Shown: piece by piece, positions 44,909-54,907 of the stretch
Layout: each line of letters opens with the position of its first letter
Numbering within the stretch: the first letter of the stretch is position 1
Made by a program: the position numbers and the translations under genes
Notes under the pieces: model-generated
What the model saw: only the letters and a program-made list of their open reading frames with translations
Databases searched by the model: none
What the model was told of the DNA's origin: nothing
Origin: Tritonibacter scottomollicae
GTDB taxonomy: Bacteria; Pseudomonadota; Alphaproteobacteria; Rhodobacterales; Rhodobacteraceae
Reading direction: 5' to 3'
Assembly: GCF_003003215.1 (NCBI RefSeq)
Contig: NZ_PVUF01000007.1
Span: 124,001 to 188,000, forward strand
DNA: 64,000 nucleotides

Positions 44909-45813
44909 AGGGGAGGTTCTCCTGATACGTAGGTTGCGGCTGCGCGCAGAGCGGATGAGAGAGCGGTGTCACGATCCTCGCCCCGGGACTCTGCGGCGAT
45001 ATGAGCGGCCATGAAGGTGTCGCCGGCACCGGTCACACGCGCCACGGTGACCCGTGGCGGGACCTGGGTGCGGGCGCCACTGGCGTCGGCTTCTGTGGCG
45101 GATTGTCCGCCGTCGGTCACCAACACGCGGGCGGCCCCGCGAGAGAGCAACACATCGGCGGCTGTCTTACTGTCGGTAAAGGTGGTCTGGCACAGCAGTC
45201 CGGCCTCCTCCAAATTCACATAGAGCGTGCCGCACCCATGGGTCAGGAACGGGCGCAGACGCTCAGCCTTGCCCGGCGAGGCTGGTGCAACACGCAGATC
45301 CGCACCGGCGAATGCGGGATGGGTCGCAATATCGTCGAGCAGCGCCAGTTTCAGGTTCCCATCTAGCGCGATGGGACCGATAAACGGTGCTGCTTCCGTG
45401 CCGAGGGGGCCATCGATGAGGGGGCGCAGAATTTTGTCGCCAGCTGCCTCGAGCGAATGCGCATCGGCGATGGCGGCGATCAAGCCGTTGGCACCTTCGA
45501 CCGCCATGTAGCGATCCGTCGGCAAATCCTCAGACCGGTAGAGGTAGTCGGTGATGAGGCCGAGATGCCCACAGGCCGTAATCAGCTCATCACCTTCGGG
45601 ATCGCGCCCGATGGCGCTCAACACGGCGGGTCTCATGCCGAAACGCGCCAGGGTCATCGCGATATTCATGGCGACACCGCCCGGAAGACGCGTAATGCGC
45701 CCCGGCATGTCAGAGCCACGTTGCATTTCCATAGTGCTGCGGCCGATGATGTCCCAAAGGACCGAGCCGACGCAAAGGATGTCAGGTTTGGAACAATCAG
45801 TGAAATCAGTCAT
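44905..45813 (-). CDS. psuK: PfkB-family pseudouridine kinase
   Basis: The 302-residue sugar kinase starts at ATG 45813. PfkB signatures are GGVAMNIAMTLARFGMRPAVLSAIGRD split at its turn near residue 45, and VARVTGAGDTFMAAHIA near 265 with the catalytic Asp. It phosphorylates a nucleoside or sugar; its translational coupling to psuG makes pseudouridine the clear substrate. A longer frame upstream lacks homology. Confidence 0.9.
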   Translation of the reverse strand: MTDFTDCSKPDILCVGSVLWDIIGRSTMEMQRGSDMPGRITRLPGGVAMNIAMTLARFGMRPAVLSAIGRDPEGDELITACGHLGLITDYLYRSEDLPTDRYMAVEGANGLIAAIADAHSLEAAGDKILRPLIDGPLGTEAAPFIGPIALDGNLKLALLDDIATHPAFAGADLRVAPASPGKAERLRPFLTHGCGTLYVNLEEAGLLCQTTFTDSKTAADVLLSRGAARVLVTDGGQSATEADASGARTQVPPRVTVARVTGAGDTFMAAHIAAESRGEDRDTALSSALRAAATYVSGEPPL

Positions 45814-46138
45814 GACGATCTCTTGCCGCCTTTCGCGGCCTCTCGCAAGCCTATTCCGGCACAGCAAATGACGGCGCGGCGCGGCAGGTCCGCCGAAGCG
45901 GCTCTGTTTCGTCAGCTAAGGGAGCGAAACCCGCGGAATCTAAGAGATAACTGTGACCTTGCGTCACGGGCATCTGTGCGCGTCCTGCGGCGTGTGTGCG
46001 ATGGGTCTTGGTGGCATCGGCATCGCATCGCACGCGGTGGTTTCCTTGCGCGCTGACCGGATGCTGGTTTTTAGAGCGCCCTTCTACTCTGCGGTAAAGG
46101 GGCGGGCGTGGCCAACCATGACCAAGCCCGGTTTTTGC
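45814..46138. other. Gap between psuK and the thiE-like gene
   Basis: The gap holds the psuK promoter region and the 3' end of the thiE transcript. Several open frames cross it on both strands, but they have no ribosome site or recognisable family. I see no supported gene or clear terminator. Confidence 0.4.
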
Positions 46139-46771
46139 TTATTTCATAGCAGCTTGCAGCGCCTTCATGGCGGCAACTGGATCGTCCTCGCGCCAGATCT
46201 CTTCGCCAACCGCGAAAAAATCCGTGAAGGGAGATATCTCGCGCACTACATCGGCGCTGAGCCCACCCTCGGCAACCACCGGCACTTCGATCATCTCTGA
46301 CCACCACTGAAACAGGCCAGTCTCGGCAATGGCACCATCACCAAGCCCGGACGTGCCGACGGGGCCAAAACAGACATAGTCAGCGCCCGCTTCGCCAGCG
46401 GTGATGCCCTCATGCTGAGAGGCGCCGCAGAAACAGCCGACAATGGCTTCTGTGCCGAGGGCCTTGCGCGCGCTGCGCACGGATTTCGAGGAATCCGTTA
46501 GATGCACACCATCGAGACCGAGACGCTCTGCAAGAATTTGGTGATCGGATATCACCAGCGCAATATCGCGGGCATGGGTCACTTCGCGCAGCGCATCTGC
46601 GGCGCGGCTCAGCGTGTCCTCGTCGCGGCTGACCAGGTCGAGACGCACGCAGGCGACTTCGATCTCGTCCAGCACACGGGCGAGCTGGCCGGGAAATTGA
46701 CCCAACTCGAAACTGGGCGGCGTAACCAGGTAAATCTGCGGCTGCTCCGGTGTCTGCTCTGCGCTGTCCAT
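46139..46771 (-). CDS. Thiamine phosphate synthase-like protein
   Basis: The 210-residue TIM-barrel protein of the ThiE/TenI type has VALVISDHQILAERLGLDGVHL for the pyrimidine pocket, a VGCFCGASQHEGITAGEAGADYVCFGPVG-like phosphate site split between strands, and VVAEGGLSADVV near the end. The start at 46771 is supported by AGGAG seven bases upstream. No other thiamine gene is adjacent. In this family the copy may be a stand-alone ThiE homologue (TenI-like), so the enzymatic name is not certain. Confidence 0.8.
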   Translation of the reverse strand: MDSAEQTPEQPQIYLVTPPSFELGQFPGQLARVLDEIEVACVRLDLVSRDEDTLSRAADALREVTHARDIALVISDHQILAERLGLDGVHLTDSSKSVRSARKALGTEAIVGCFCGASQHEGITAGEAGADYVCFGPVGTSGLGDGAIAETGLFQWWSEMIEVPVVAEGGLSADVVREISPFTDFFAVGEEIWREDDPVAAMKALQAAMK

Positions 46772-46926
46772 TGTCAGGCTCCTGTTGGCATGATTGGCGG
46801 GTATTTACCGGAAATAGCGCGCAACGCAAGGATCACGGGGGCCTGAGCCGTTGTTTTTAGGGGGCGAAGGCTTGCCCCAGCACGGCGCAGCCAGTATGGC
46901 AGAGCCGATTTTCCCGGAGTTCGCAG

Positions 46927-47676
46927 ATGCCCACAGACCGCCCTCAACCTCACTTCGTGCTTGTGCGCCCGCAAATGGGCGAGAACATCGGCGGGGCCGC
47001 GCGGGCCATGTGGAACTTCGGATTGGACCGGATGCGCATCGTGGCCCCCCGCGACGGCTGGCCGAACCCAAAGGCGGTGGCCATGGCCTCCGGTGCCGGG
47101 CGGCTGCTGGACGAGGCTCAGCTGGCGCAGGACCTGCCCGAGGCGCTTGCCGACTGCACCTATGTCTTTGCCACCACGGCGCGCCCGCGTGAGCTGACAA
47201 AGCCGGTCTTCAGTCCCGAAGGTGCGATGAAGAAAGCCTCCGAACTCCTTGCGCAGGGAGAGAAAGTTGCGGTGCTTTTCGGGCCGGAACGGGCCGGGCT
47301 GGAAAACGACGACATCGCCAAGGCAAACGCCATCATCACCGTGCCAGTGAACCCGGAGTTTGCGTCTTTGAACCTGGCGCAATGCGTGTTGCTCTCCGCC
47401 TATGAGTGGCGCCGCCAGCAGGACAGCGTACCGGATGAGACGTTTGAGATCGGCAAATCGGACTGGGCAACGGGGCAGGAGGTCGAAGCGCTGGTTAAGC
47501 ACTATGAGGATCGCCTGACCGAGGCCGGCTATTTCTTCCCACCGGAAAAAGCGCCGGGGATGAAGACCGTCTTTCGCAACCTCTGGAGCCGCATGCGCCT
47601 GACACGCGCCGATGTGCAGATGCTACACGGCGTGATGCGACAGATGGTCCGTTGGAAGAACCACGGTCCGGACTAA
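46927..47676 (+). CDS. trmJ: tRNA/rRNA methyltransferase, TrmJ type
   Basis: The 249-residue SPOUT-class 2'-O-methyltransferase opens FVLVRPQMGENIGGAARAMWNFGL, the hallmark of TrmJ. The SAM knot reads VAVLFGPERAGLENDDI, then ITVPVNPEFASLNLAQCVLL. TrmJ methylates position 32 of several tRNAs. A C-terminal helical domain follows, ending near a conserved DVQMLHGVMRQMVRW. It is followed after 63 bases by ctaA. Confidence 0.9.
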   Translation: MPTDRPQPHFVLVRPQMGENIGGAARAMWNFGLDRMRIVAPRDGWPNPKAVAMASGAGRLLDEAQLAQDLPEALADCTYVFATTARPRELTKPVFSPEGAMKKASELLAQGEKVAVLFGPERAGLENDDIAKANAIITVPVNPEFASLNLAQCVLLSAYEWRRQQDSVPDETFEIGKSDWATGQEVEALVKHYEDRLTEAGYFFPPEKAPGMKTVFRNLWSRMRLTRADVQMLHGVMRQMVRWKNHGPD

Positions 47677-47739
47677 CTCCGACTGGACCTTTCCACCCTC
47701 AGACCCTAGCGTCCTGCCAGATGAAGATGTGAGGCCAAG

Positions 47740-48885
47740 ATGAGCAATCGCACGATTTTTGAAGACGTTTCCTCTGACCGGAAACAGCAGCCGACACCGA
47801 CGCCGGGCGGACTGGATCGCGGGCGCCGCGGTGCGCGGGGTGCGATCCGGGTCTGGCTCGCGGTGCTCTTTGCCTTGGTGGTCGCGATGATCGCCGTGGG
47901 CGGGCTGACACGCCTGACGGACTCTGGCCTGTCCATCACCGAATGGCGCCCCGTGACCGGCGCGCTGCCACCGATGACCGAGGCAGACTGGCAATCCGAG
48001 TTCGAGAAATATCAGCAGATCGACCAGTATCACCTGATGAACAAATGGATGGACCTGTCTGATTTCAAACAGATCTACTGGTGGGAATGGGGCCACCGTC
48101 AGCTCGGTCGTTTTATCGGCCTCGTCTGGGCGGTCGGTTTTCTTGGCTTCCTGGTCACGCGCAGCATTCCAACCGGCTGGACAGGGCGATTGTTGTTGCC
48201 CGGTCTCCTTGGAGGCGTTCAGGGGGCAATCGGCTGGTGGATGGTCGCCTCGGGCGTAACCCAGGGCGAAGGCATGACTGCCGTCGCATCCTATCGGCTT
48301 GCAACGCACCTGGGTCTGGCGTTTGTCATTTTGGGATACCTTGCGTGGTTCATGTTCATGCTGGGACGTGAGGAACGCGATTTGATGCAGGCACGGCGCC
48401 TGAAAGAGGCCAAGCTGTTTGGCATGGGCACAGGGTTGCTGCACTTTGCCTTTCTGCAGATCTTGATCGGTGCGCTGGTGGCCGGAATTGACGCTGGACG
48501 CTCCTACACCGATTGGCCTCTGATGGGGGGGCAGATCCTGCCGCCCAATCCGTTCATGATCGAACCTTTGTGGAAGAACTTCTTTGAAAACCCGGGGTTG
48601 GTACAGTTTGTTCACCGGGTGACCGGCTATCTTCTGTTCGCCTTTGCTGTGGTTGTATGGATGCGGGGGCGCCGCAGTGCCCATGCTGCGACGCGCTTTG
48701 CCTTTAATGCTGTCTTTGCGGTGCTGAGCTTGCAGGTCGTGATCGGTATCGTGACAGTGCTGACCGCGGCGCCAGTGGAGATCGCCATTGTGCATCAGAT
48801 TGTGGCCGTGCTGGTCTGGGTGCTGATCCTGCGTGCCCGTTTCTTGGCTGCGTATCCGATTTCAACTTCAATAAAAGGGCATTGA
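47740..48885 (+). CDS. ctaA: Heme A synthase (COX15/CtaA)
   Basis: The 381-residue inner membrane protein has eight spans and oxidises heme O to heme A for aa3-type cytochrome oxidase. Hallmarks: GGLTRLTDSGLSITEWRPVTGALPP with the substrate-contact Glu after span 1, EWGHRQLGRFIG with a heme His, LAFVILGYLAW and later FVHRVTGYLL and VEIAIVHQIVAV with the other His ligands. It is the long proteobacterial form without the Cys pair of Bacillus CtaA. It lies just upstream of an M32 peptidase. Confidence 0.95.
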   Translation: MSNRTIFEDVSSDRKQQPTPTPGGLDRGRRGARGAIRVWLAVLFALVVAMIAVGGLTRLTDSGLSITEWRPVTGALPPMTEADWQSEFEKYQQIDQYHLMNKWMDLSDFKQIYWWEWGHRQLGRFIGLVWAVGFLGFLVTRSIPTGWTGRLLLPGLLGGVQGAIGWWMVASGVTQGEGMTAVASYRLATHLGLAFVILGYLAWFMFMLGREERDLMQARRLKEAKLFGMGTGLLHFAFLQILIGALVAGIDAGRSYTDWPLMGGQILPPNPFMIEPLWKNFFENPGLVQFVHRVTGYLLFAFAVVVWMRGRRSAHAATRFAFNAVFAVLSLQVVIGIVTVLTAAPVEIAIVHQIVAVLVWVLILRARFLAAYPISTSIKGH

Positions 48886-48889
48886 TCAC

Positions 48890-50359
48890 ATGAGTTCTTT
48901 TGACGAACTGATTGCATTTGAACGCGAAACTCAAGCACTTGGCCAGATTGCAGGCAGGCTTGGCTGGGATCAGGAAACCATGATGCCGCGCGGTGCTGCA
49001 CCGCAACGCGGTGAGGAAATGGCGGCGATCGAGGCTGTGTTGCATGCACGTCGTTCAGATCCGCGGGTTGCGGAATGGCTGGAGACTGCCAAGTCACCTG
49101 ATGAGACCGGAGCCGCGCAGCTGCGTGAAATCCGTCGCGCCTTCGAGCGTGCGGTAAAGGTGCCCGGAGATTTGGCCAGCAGGATCGCCCGCGTGACTTC
49201 CGAAGCGCAGGGCAAATGGGCCCAGGCCCGCGCGGACGAGGATGTGGCCGCGTTTCTACCCGTACTGGAGGAGGTCGTGGCCCTGAAGCGCCAGGAAGGT
49301 CAGGCGCTGGCCGCTGGTGGCAACCTATACGACGCCATGGTTGCGGATTACGAACAGGGCACAACCTCACAAGATATCGCGAAAATCTTTGATGCTATGC
49401 GCCCCGGCCTGGTTGATCTTCGCGCCCGGGTTCTGGAGAAGCCGACGCCTGATGGTGTGTCCGGCAGCTTTGATGAAGACACGCAGATGAAGCTGGCTCG
49501 CAAGATCGCCAAGGCTTTTGGTTACGACATGAGCCATGGTCGCGTGGACAAGGCCGTGCATCCGTTCAGTTCCGGCAGCGGTCTGGACGTGCGGATCACC
49601 ACGCGCACCAATCCGCAGGACCCGTTCAACTGCATCTACTCCACCATTCATGAGGTCGGGCACGGGGCCTATGAGCAGAACATTGGCCGCGAGCATCTGC
49701 TGACCGCGCTAGGCCGCGGTGTGTCCATGGGGGTGCATGAAAGCCAGAGCCGGATTTACGAAAACCAGCTGGGCCGCAGCCGTGCCTTTACCGGATGGTT
49801 GTTCAAGGAAATGCGCGAAGCCTTTGGTGATATTGGTATTTCCTCGGCAGAGGCGTTCTATGCGGCGGTGAACCGTGTGCAAAACGGCTATATTCGAACC
49901 GAGGCGGACGAGTTGCAGTATAACCTGCATATCATGCTGCGGTTCGATCTGGAGCGGGCCTTGATGTCGGGCGATCTGGAGGTTCAGGATCTGGAAGCGG
50001 CCTGGAATGATCGCTTCCTTGCCGACTTTGGCTATCCGGTCGACAAGCCCTCGAACGGATGCCTGCAGGATGTGCACTGGTCCGTTGGCCTGTTTGGCTA
50101 TTTCCCGACTTATTCGTTGGGCAATGTTTATGCAGGCTGCCTGCATGAAGCCCTACGTCAGGATGTGACTGATCTGGACGCACAACTCGCACAGGGCGAT
50201 ACTGTTGCGGCGACAGACTGGTTGCGTGAAAACCTCCAGCAGTTCGGCGGGCTGCGTGAGCCGCAGGATACGATCATCCATGCGGCTGGCGCGGCGCCGA
50301 CCCATGAACCCCTTATGGCCTATCTCGAGGCGAAGTTCTCAGAGATCTATAACCTTTAA
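48890..50359 (+). CDS. Carboxypeptidase M32
   Basis: The 489-residue zinc carboxypeptidase of the thermostable carboxypeptidase 1 family has the HExxH zinc motif in STIHEVGHGAYEQ near residue 255 with the second Glu ligand in GVHESQSRIYEN, then the family motifs IRTEADELQYNLHIMLRF (split) and GYFPTYSLGN. It starts 4 bases after ctaA, so the two are cotranscribed. It acts in the cytoplasm on peptides from protein turnover. Confidence 0.95.
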   Translation: MSSFDELIAFERETQALGQIAGRLGWDQETMMPRGAAPQRGEEMAAIEAVLHARRSDPRVAEWLETAKSPDETGAAQLREIRRAFERAVKVPGDLASRIARVTSEAQGKWAQARADEDVAAFLPVLEEVVALKRQEGQALAAGGNLYDAMVADYEQGTTSQDIAKIFDAMRPGLVDLRARVLEKPTPDGVSGSFDEDTQMKLARKIAKAFGYDMSHGRVDKAVHPFSSGSGLDVRITTRTNPQDPFNCIYSTIHEVGHGAYEQNIGREHLLTALGRGVSMGVHESQSRIYENQLGRSRAFTGWLFKEMREAFGDIGISSAEAFYAAVNRVQNGYIRTEADELQYNLHIMLRFDLERALMSGDLEVQDLEAAWNDRFLADFGYPVDKPSNGCLQDVHWSVGLFGYFPTYSLGNVYAGCLHEALRQDVTDLDAQLAQGDTVAATDWLRENLQQFGGLREPQDTIIHAAGAAPTHEPLMAYLEAKFSEIYNL

Positions 50360-50385
50360 ATTCCAGCTACATATGGATTGGGGTT

Positions 50386-50411
50386 GAACCCCGAGTATTG
50401 GCTCGGGGTTC
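50386..50411. terminator. Hairpin between convergent M32 peptidase and small conserved gene
   Basis: GAACCCCGAG (50386-50395) pairs with CTCGGGGTTC (50402-50411), a 10-bp stem touching the stop of the minus-strand gene. T-runs are weak on both sides. Confidence 0.6.
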
Positions 50412-50762
50412 TCAGATCAATGCCATACGCTCTGCGCGTTCGGGGTCCGGAAACGGCCGATAGAGACCAAAGTGAGACTGAGCGATCAGGACGCTGACAT
50501 TGGCATAGAGGCGCGCAACTTCTTCGTCGTGCTCCCCCAGAATACGAAACGCCTGGTCGAGCTGCGTCATGTTCTCGAACTCGATCTCCAGCAGGAAATC
50601 CTTGCAGGTGTCATTGGCCAGGTTCAGCTTGCGACGCAATAGGCGCCAACCGGTGATCGCATTTCGCCCCTTTAGGTACTCCATCCACTGTTCCACAGCG
50701 CTGGCAAACGCCAGTGCCTTGGCTTCATGTTGAAGGTCGATCTGACAATGGTAGAGATTCAT
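50412..50762 (-). CDS. Small conserved protein, DUF6614 type
   Basis: From ATG 50762 the protein has 116 residues (NLYHCQIDLQHEAKALAF, then AITGWRLLRRKLNLA and IAQSHFGLYRPFPDPERAER). It looks like a dimeric ferredoxin-like alpha-beta protein with no membrane part. I recall this pattern as DUF6614 in Rhodobacteraceae, with moderate confidence; no function is known. It lies just downstream of gyrA on the same strand, past the gyrA terminator. Confidence 0.7.
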   Translation of the reverse strand: MNLYHCQIDLQHEAKALAFASAVEQWMEYLKGRNAITGWRLLRRKLNLANDTCKDFLLEIEFENMTQLDQAFRILGEHDEEVARLYANVSVLIAQSHFGLYRPFPDPERAERMALI

Positions 50763-50837
50763 GCGCCGCTTCTCCCGACTCAAATTGCGGAAATCACGGT
50801 CAAGTTTGCGCCCAAAACATGAGCGAAGCGTAAACGG

Positions 50838-50868
50838 AAAACGCCGCCCCATGTTGGAGCGGCGTTCT
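50838..50868 (-). terminator. gyrA terminator
   Basis: AACGCCGC (50840-50847) pairs with GCGGCGTT (50859-50866); on the minus strand it is followed by TTTT. It lies 24 bases beyond the gyrA stop. Confidence 0.8.
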
Positions 50869-50891
50869 TTAGAACTTATTCCGGTAAGATG

Positions 50892-53630
50892 TTATTCTTC
50901 CACGGCTTCTTCTTCGTCGCCGTTGTCCGCAATCCAGGCCACGGAGACGACTTCTTCGCCTTTGCCGGTGTTGAAGATCCTGACGCCGCCAGCAGAGCGG
51001 GAGCGGAACGAGATCCCATCCACCGGCACCCGGATCGATTGCCCCTTGGAGGTGGCCAGCATGATCTGGTCGTCGAGCTCAACCGGGAAGGACGCCAGCA
51101 GCGCGCCGCCGCGCATCGCCTTGTCCATCGCGGTCACGCCCATGCCGCCGCGTCCGCGGACTGGATAATCGTGGCTGGAGGACAACTTACCGGCGCCTCC
51201 TGCAGTGATCGTGAGGATCAGGTTCTCGGCTGCAGACATCTCCGCAAACAGCTCGGTCGAGAAGTTCGGATCTTCGACCGCATCCTCGTCGGAGGCATCT
51301 TCATCCGTCAGACCAGCCATGGCGCGGCGCATCTTCAGATAGGCGGTGCGCTGCTCTGGCGTGTATTTGGAATGACGGATCACCGACATGGAGACAACCT
51401 CGTCCCCGTCGCCCAGCCTGATGCCGCGCACACCCACAGAATTGCGGGAGTTGAACACGCGCACCTCTGTTGTCGGGAAGCGGATGGCACGGCCGGTGTT
51501 GGTCACCAGCATGATATCGTCATCTTCGGAACAGATGCGTGCATTGATCAGCTTGGTGCCCGCGTTGTCGTCCTCAAACTTCATCGCGATCTTGCCGTTG
51601 CGCATGACATTCGTGAAATCTGACAGGCGGTTACGGCGCACAGTTCCCGCAGATGTCGCGAACATGATTTGCAGATCGTTCCAGTCTTCCTCGGCACGAT
51701 CAACAGGCATGATCGCGGCGATCGACACGCCCTGAGGAATGGGCAGGATGTTGATGATCGCTTTACCCTTGGAGGTCCGTCCGCCTTGCGGCAGGCGCCA
51801 GGTCTTTAGCTTGTAGACCATGCCATCGGTGGTGAAGAACAGAAGCTGCGTATGGGTATTTGCAACGAAGAGTGTGGTGACCACGTCCTCTTCCTTGGTC
51901 TGCATGCCCGACAACCCCTTGCCACCACGTTTCTGCGCGCGGAAATCGGCCAGCGGCGTGCGTTTGATGTAGCCACCAGAGGTCACGGTCACCACCATGT
52001 CCTCACGCTCGATCAGGTCCTCGTCTTCCATATCGCCGGACCAGTCGACAATCTCGGTGCGACGGGGGACGGCGAAGTTCTCTCTGACTTCGGTCAGCTC
52101 ATCGGCAATGATGCCCATGATGCGTTCGCGAGAAGAGAGGATTTCCAGGTATTCCTTGATCTTTCCGGCCAGCTCTTCAAGTTCATCCGTCACTTCCTTG
52201 ACCCCGAGTTGGGTCAGGCGCTGAAGGCGGAGTTCCAGAATTGCTCGGGCCTGAACTTCGGACAGGTTATAGGTGCCGTCCTCGTTCATCGTGTGGGTCG
52301 GATCATCGATCAAACGGATGTAGGGAGCGATCTCCATAGCCGGCCAACGGCGGGTCATCAACTTGTGCCGTGCTTCCGCGGCATCTGCAGAAGAGCGGAT
52401 GGTCGCGACCACCTCGTCAACATTGGAAACGGCAACGGCCAGACCGCAGAGCACGTGGCTCCGCTCGCGCGCCTTGCGCAGGTTGAAGGCAGTGCGCCGT
52501 GCAACAACATCCTCGCGGAAGTCGATGAAAGAAGTGAGGAATTTGCGCAGCGTCAGCTGTTCCGGGCGCCCGCCGTTCAGGGCCAGCATGTTGCAGCCAA
52601 AGGAGGTCTGCATCGGGGTGAACCGGAAAAGCTGGTTCAGCACCACTTCGGCAGTGGCGTCGCGCTTCAGCTCGACCACCACTCGCACACCGTTACGGTC
52701 AGATTCATCCTGAACGTGGGAAACACCTTCGATGCGTTTCTCGCGGACTTGCTCGGCGATCTTCTCGATCATCGAGGCCTTGTTCACCTGATAGGGAATC
52801 TCATCTACAACAATGGCGTAGCGATCTTTCCTGATCTCTTCGACGCGGGTTTTCGCGCGAATGACCACGCTGCCGCGCCCTTCGAGATAGGCCTTGCGCG
52901 CGCCCGAGCGGCCCAGCATCACGGCCCCGGTCGGAAAATCCGGCCCAGGCACATAGTCGATCAGCTGTTCAGACGTAAGGTCAGGATCTTCAATCAGCGC
53001 CAGTGTCGCGTTGATGACTTCGCCAAGATTGTGCGGCGGAATGTTGGTGGCCATGCCGACCGCAATACCACCGGCGCCATTGACCAGCATGTTCGGGAAC
53101 CGTGCCGGTAGCACCGTCGGTTCCTTGTCCTTGCCGTCGTAGTTGTCCTGGAAGTCGACCGTTTCTTTTTCGATATCCGCCAGCATGAAGGCCGCGGGCT
53201 TATCCATCCGGACTTCGGTATACCGCATGGCCGCCGGGTTGTCGCCGTCCATGGAGCCGAAGTTGCCCTGACCATCCAGCAGTGGCAGCGACATGGAAAA
53301 GTCCTGCGCCATCCGCACCAATGCGTCATAGATCGCGCTGTCGCCGTGAGGGTGGTACTTACCCATCACATCGCCAACCGGTCGCGCGGATTTGCGATAA
53401 GACTTCTCATGCGTGTTGCCGGTCTCATGCATGGCATAGAGGATCCGGCGGTGAACCGGCTTCAGTCCATCCCGCAAGTCCGGGATGGCACGGCTGACAA
53501 TAACCGACATCGCATAATCGAGGTACGACGTGCGCATCTCGGATTCGATGGAAACGGTCGGTCCGTCATACGACGGGCGCACCGGCAGGTTTTCATCAGG
53601 ATTTTCAGGAGTTTCCGGCGTATCGCTCAC
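50892..53630 (-). CDS. gyrA: DNA gyrase subunit A
   Basis: The cutting and religating subunit of gyrase, 912 residues from GTG 53630; a GTG 15 codons upstream at 53675 is also open, and neither has a strong ribosome site. The quinolone-resistance region reads [19 protein letters not shown], with wild-type-like Ser and Asp. The active Tyr is in AMRYTE. The GyrA box is QKRGGKG, so this is gyrase rather than ParC. Six C-terminal beta-pinwheel blades follow. An acidic tail closes the protein. Confidence 0.97.
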   Translation of the reverse strand: MSDTPETPENPDENLPVRPSYDGPTVSIESEMRTSYLDYAMSVIVSRAIPDLRDGLKPVHRRILYAMHETGNTHEKSYRKSARPVGDVMGKYHPHGDSAIYDALVRMAQDFSMSLPLLDGQGNFGSMDGDNPAAMRYTEVRMDKPAAFMLADIEKETVDFQDNYDGKDKEPTVLPARFPNMLVNGAGGIAVGMATNIPPHNLGEVINATLALIEDPDLTSEQLIDYVPGPDFPTGAVMLGRSGARKAYLEGRGSVVIRAKTRVEEIRKDRYAIVVDEIPYQVNKASMIEKIAEQVREKRIEGVSHVQDESDRNGVRVVVELKRDATAEVVLNQLFRFTPMQTSFGCNMLALNGGRPEQLTLRKFLTSFIDFREDVVARRTAFNLRKARERSHVLCGLAVAVSNVDEVVATIRSSADAAEARHKLMTRRWPAMEIAPYIRLIDDPTHTMNEDGTYNLSEVQARAILELRLQRLTQLGVKEVTDELEELAGKIKEYLEILSSRERIMGIIADELTEVRENFAVPRRTEIVDWSGDMEDEDLIEREDMVVTVTSGGYIKRTPLADFRAQKRGGKGLSGMQTKEEDVVTTLFVANTHTQLLFFTTDGMVYKLKTWRLPQGGRTSKGKAIINILPIPQGVSIAAIMPVDRAEEDWNDLQIMFATSAGTVRRNRLSDFTNVMRNGKIAMKFEDDNAGTKLINARICSEDDDIMLVTNTGRAIRFPTTEVRVFNSRNSVGVRGIRLGDGDEVVSMSVIRHSKYTPEQRTAYLKMRRAMAGLTDEDASDEDAVEDPNFSTELFAEMSAAENLILTITAGGAGKLSSSHDYPVRGRGGMGVTAMDKAMRGGALLASFPVELDDQIMLATSKGQSIRVPVDGISFRSRSAGGVRIFNTGKGEEVVSVAWIADNGDEEEAVEE

Positions 53631-53821
53631 GTTGGCTGCCCGCTTCTCATTTGGATCTATATGTTGTGGAGACACCTTATCAGACTGCGCATATGACGTG
53701 CAAGCAAGCTACTTGGGATATGCTGGCAGCCACTGCGTATATCTGCTAACAATCTGATTTATATGAAAATTTACCTGCCCCTATTAGGGTGGTCTTATCG
53801 ATCAGTCAATGGAGGCCCCAA

Positions 53822-54091
53822 ATGGACCCATCTGAAACCGAATTGATGCTCAAGGGATATGGCCTGACCACGGCCGAGTTCACCTACCACATGCCGGATT
53901 TTGTCCATGTGCTGAACACCTTTGTTTGGCAGGACTACGATCTTGCACCGGATCACCCGCGACTGCTGTCTTTCATAGATTTCTGGAAGGAAGAGATCGA
54001 GGGCCCGTTGCGCCATGTGCGGTTCTCGCATCGGAAAATGATGTCCAGCGGCGAGTGGCGACATGTTGTTGGCGAATTTCACCTCAACTAA
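53822..54091 (+). CDS. usg: Usg protein
   Basis: The 89-residue conserved alphaproteobacterial protein starts at ATG 53822, with GGAGG six bases upstream. The phrases LMLKGYGLTTAEFTYHMPD, FVWQDYDLAPDHPRL and FWKEEIEGPLRHVRFSH define the family. Usg is named from its place upstream of a tryptophan-pathway gene in Caulobacter; the role is unknown. Here it is divergent from gyrA and precedes pgl, with a hairpin between. Confidence 0.9.
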   Translation: MDPSETELMLKGYGLTTAEFTYHMPDFVHVLNTFVWQDYDLAPDHPRLLSFIDFWKEEIEGPLRHVRFSHRKMMSSGEWRHVVGEFHLN

Positions 54092-54167
54092 CAGCTGTCG
54101 GACCTGAAGCGATCCATCCTGCGGTCTTGGCCCGCTGGCCAACCTGTGACAGAGTTCGCTCAACGAC

Positions 54168-54191
54168 AGGCTCCGCTTATGGGCGGAGCCT
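54168..54191 (+). terminator. Hairpin between usg and pgl
   Basis: AGGCTCCGC (54168-54176) pairs with GCGGAGCCT (54183-54191) around TTATGG. No T-run follows; the pgl ribosome site (GAGGAG) lies just downstream, so it may also influence translation. Confidence 0.5.
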
Positions 54192-54211
54192 CAAGTTTGA
54201 GGAGCAAGGTC

Positions 54212-54883
54212 ATGAATTTCAACGAATACCCGGACAGAGAAATGCTGTCTATTTCCGTCGCGAACCGGATCGCGGGCGATTTAAAGAACCACCTTCTTCG
54301 CAATGGTCGGGCAGCGATCGCCGTCGCGGGTGGCACGACACCTGGACCGATTTTTGACGATCTCTGCGCGGCGGAGCTGGATTGGAAAAACGTTTGTGTC
54401 ATGGCGTCGGACGAGCGGTGGGTCCCCGAAGACAGTGAGCGCTCCAATGCGCGCTTGATCCGCAACCGTTTGTTGACCAACCGTGCGGCAGACGCGAGCT
54501 TTCTTCCGTTCTATATGGAGGGGGTCGACGCTGATGCAGCTGTTGGGCCGCTGTCAGAGAAGGTCCGTGACCAGTGCAGCCTCGCTGTGGCCTTGCTGGG
54601 CATGGGGACAGACATGCACACTGCTTCGCTTTTCCCAGGCGTGAGCGGCTTGCGCGAGGCGTTGTCACCGGACGCCCCCGAAGTGGCCGTCATGCGCCCC
54701 GATAGCCAGCCTGAAGCGCGTATTTCACTGACCGCCCATGTCCTGGATAGCGCAATGGCCAAGCATCTGGTGATTTTCGGCGAAGAAAAGCGTGAGGCGT
54801 TGGATCGCGCCCTGACATTGCCGCCGGAAGAGGCCCCGATCCAGTCGGTGCTGTCGGAGTGTCAGGTGCATTGGGCCATGTAA
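54212..54883 (+). CDS. pgl: 6-phosphogluconolactonase
   Basis: The 223-residue cytoplasmic enzyme hydrolyses 6-phosphogluconolactone in the pentose phosphate and Entner-Doudoroff routes. It shows AIAVAGGTTPGPIFDDL for phosphate binding, the DERWVP motif of the family, NARLIRNRLL and LLGMGTDMHTASLFPG with the catalytic His region. The start at ATG 54212 follows GAGGAG. zwf and pgi, the usual neighbours in this family, are not adjacent here. Confidence 0.93.
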   Translation: MNFNEYPDREMLSISVANRIAGDLKNHLLRNGRAAIAVAGGTTPGPIFDDLCAAELDWKNVCVMASDERWVPEDSERSNARLIRNRLLTNRAADASFLPFYMEGVDADAAVGPLSEKVRDQCSLAVALLGMGTDMHTASLFPGVSGLREALSPDAPEVAVMRPDSQPEARISLTAHVLDSAMAKHLVIFGEEKREALDRALTLPPEEAPIQSVLSECQVHWAM

Positions 54884-54907
54884 GGTCCATGTGAGCGGGG
54901 ACAGAAG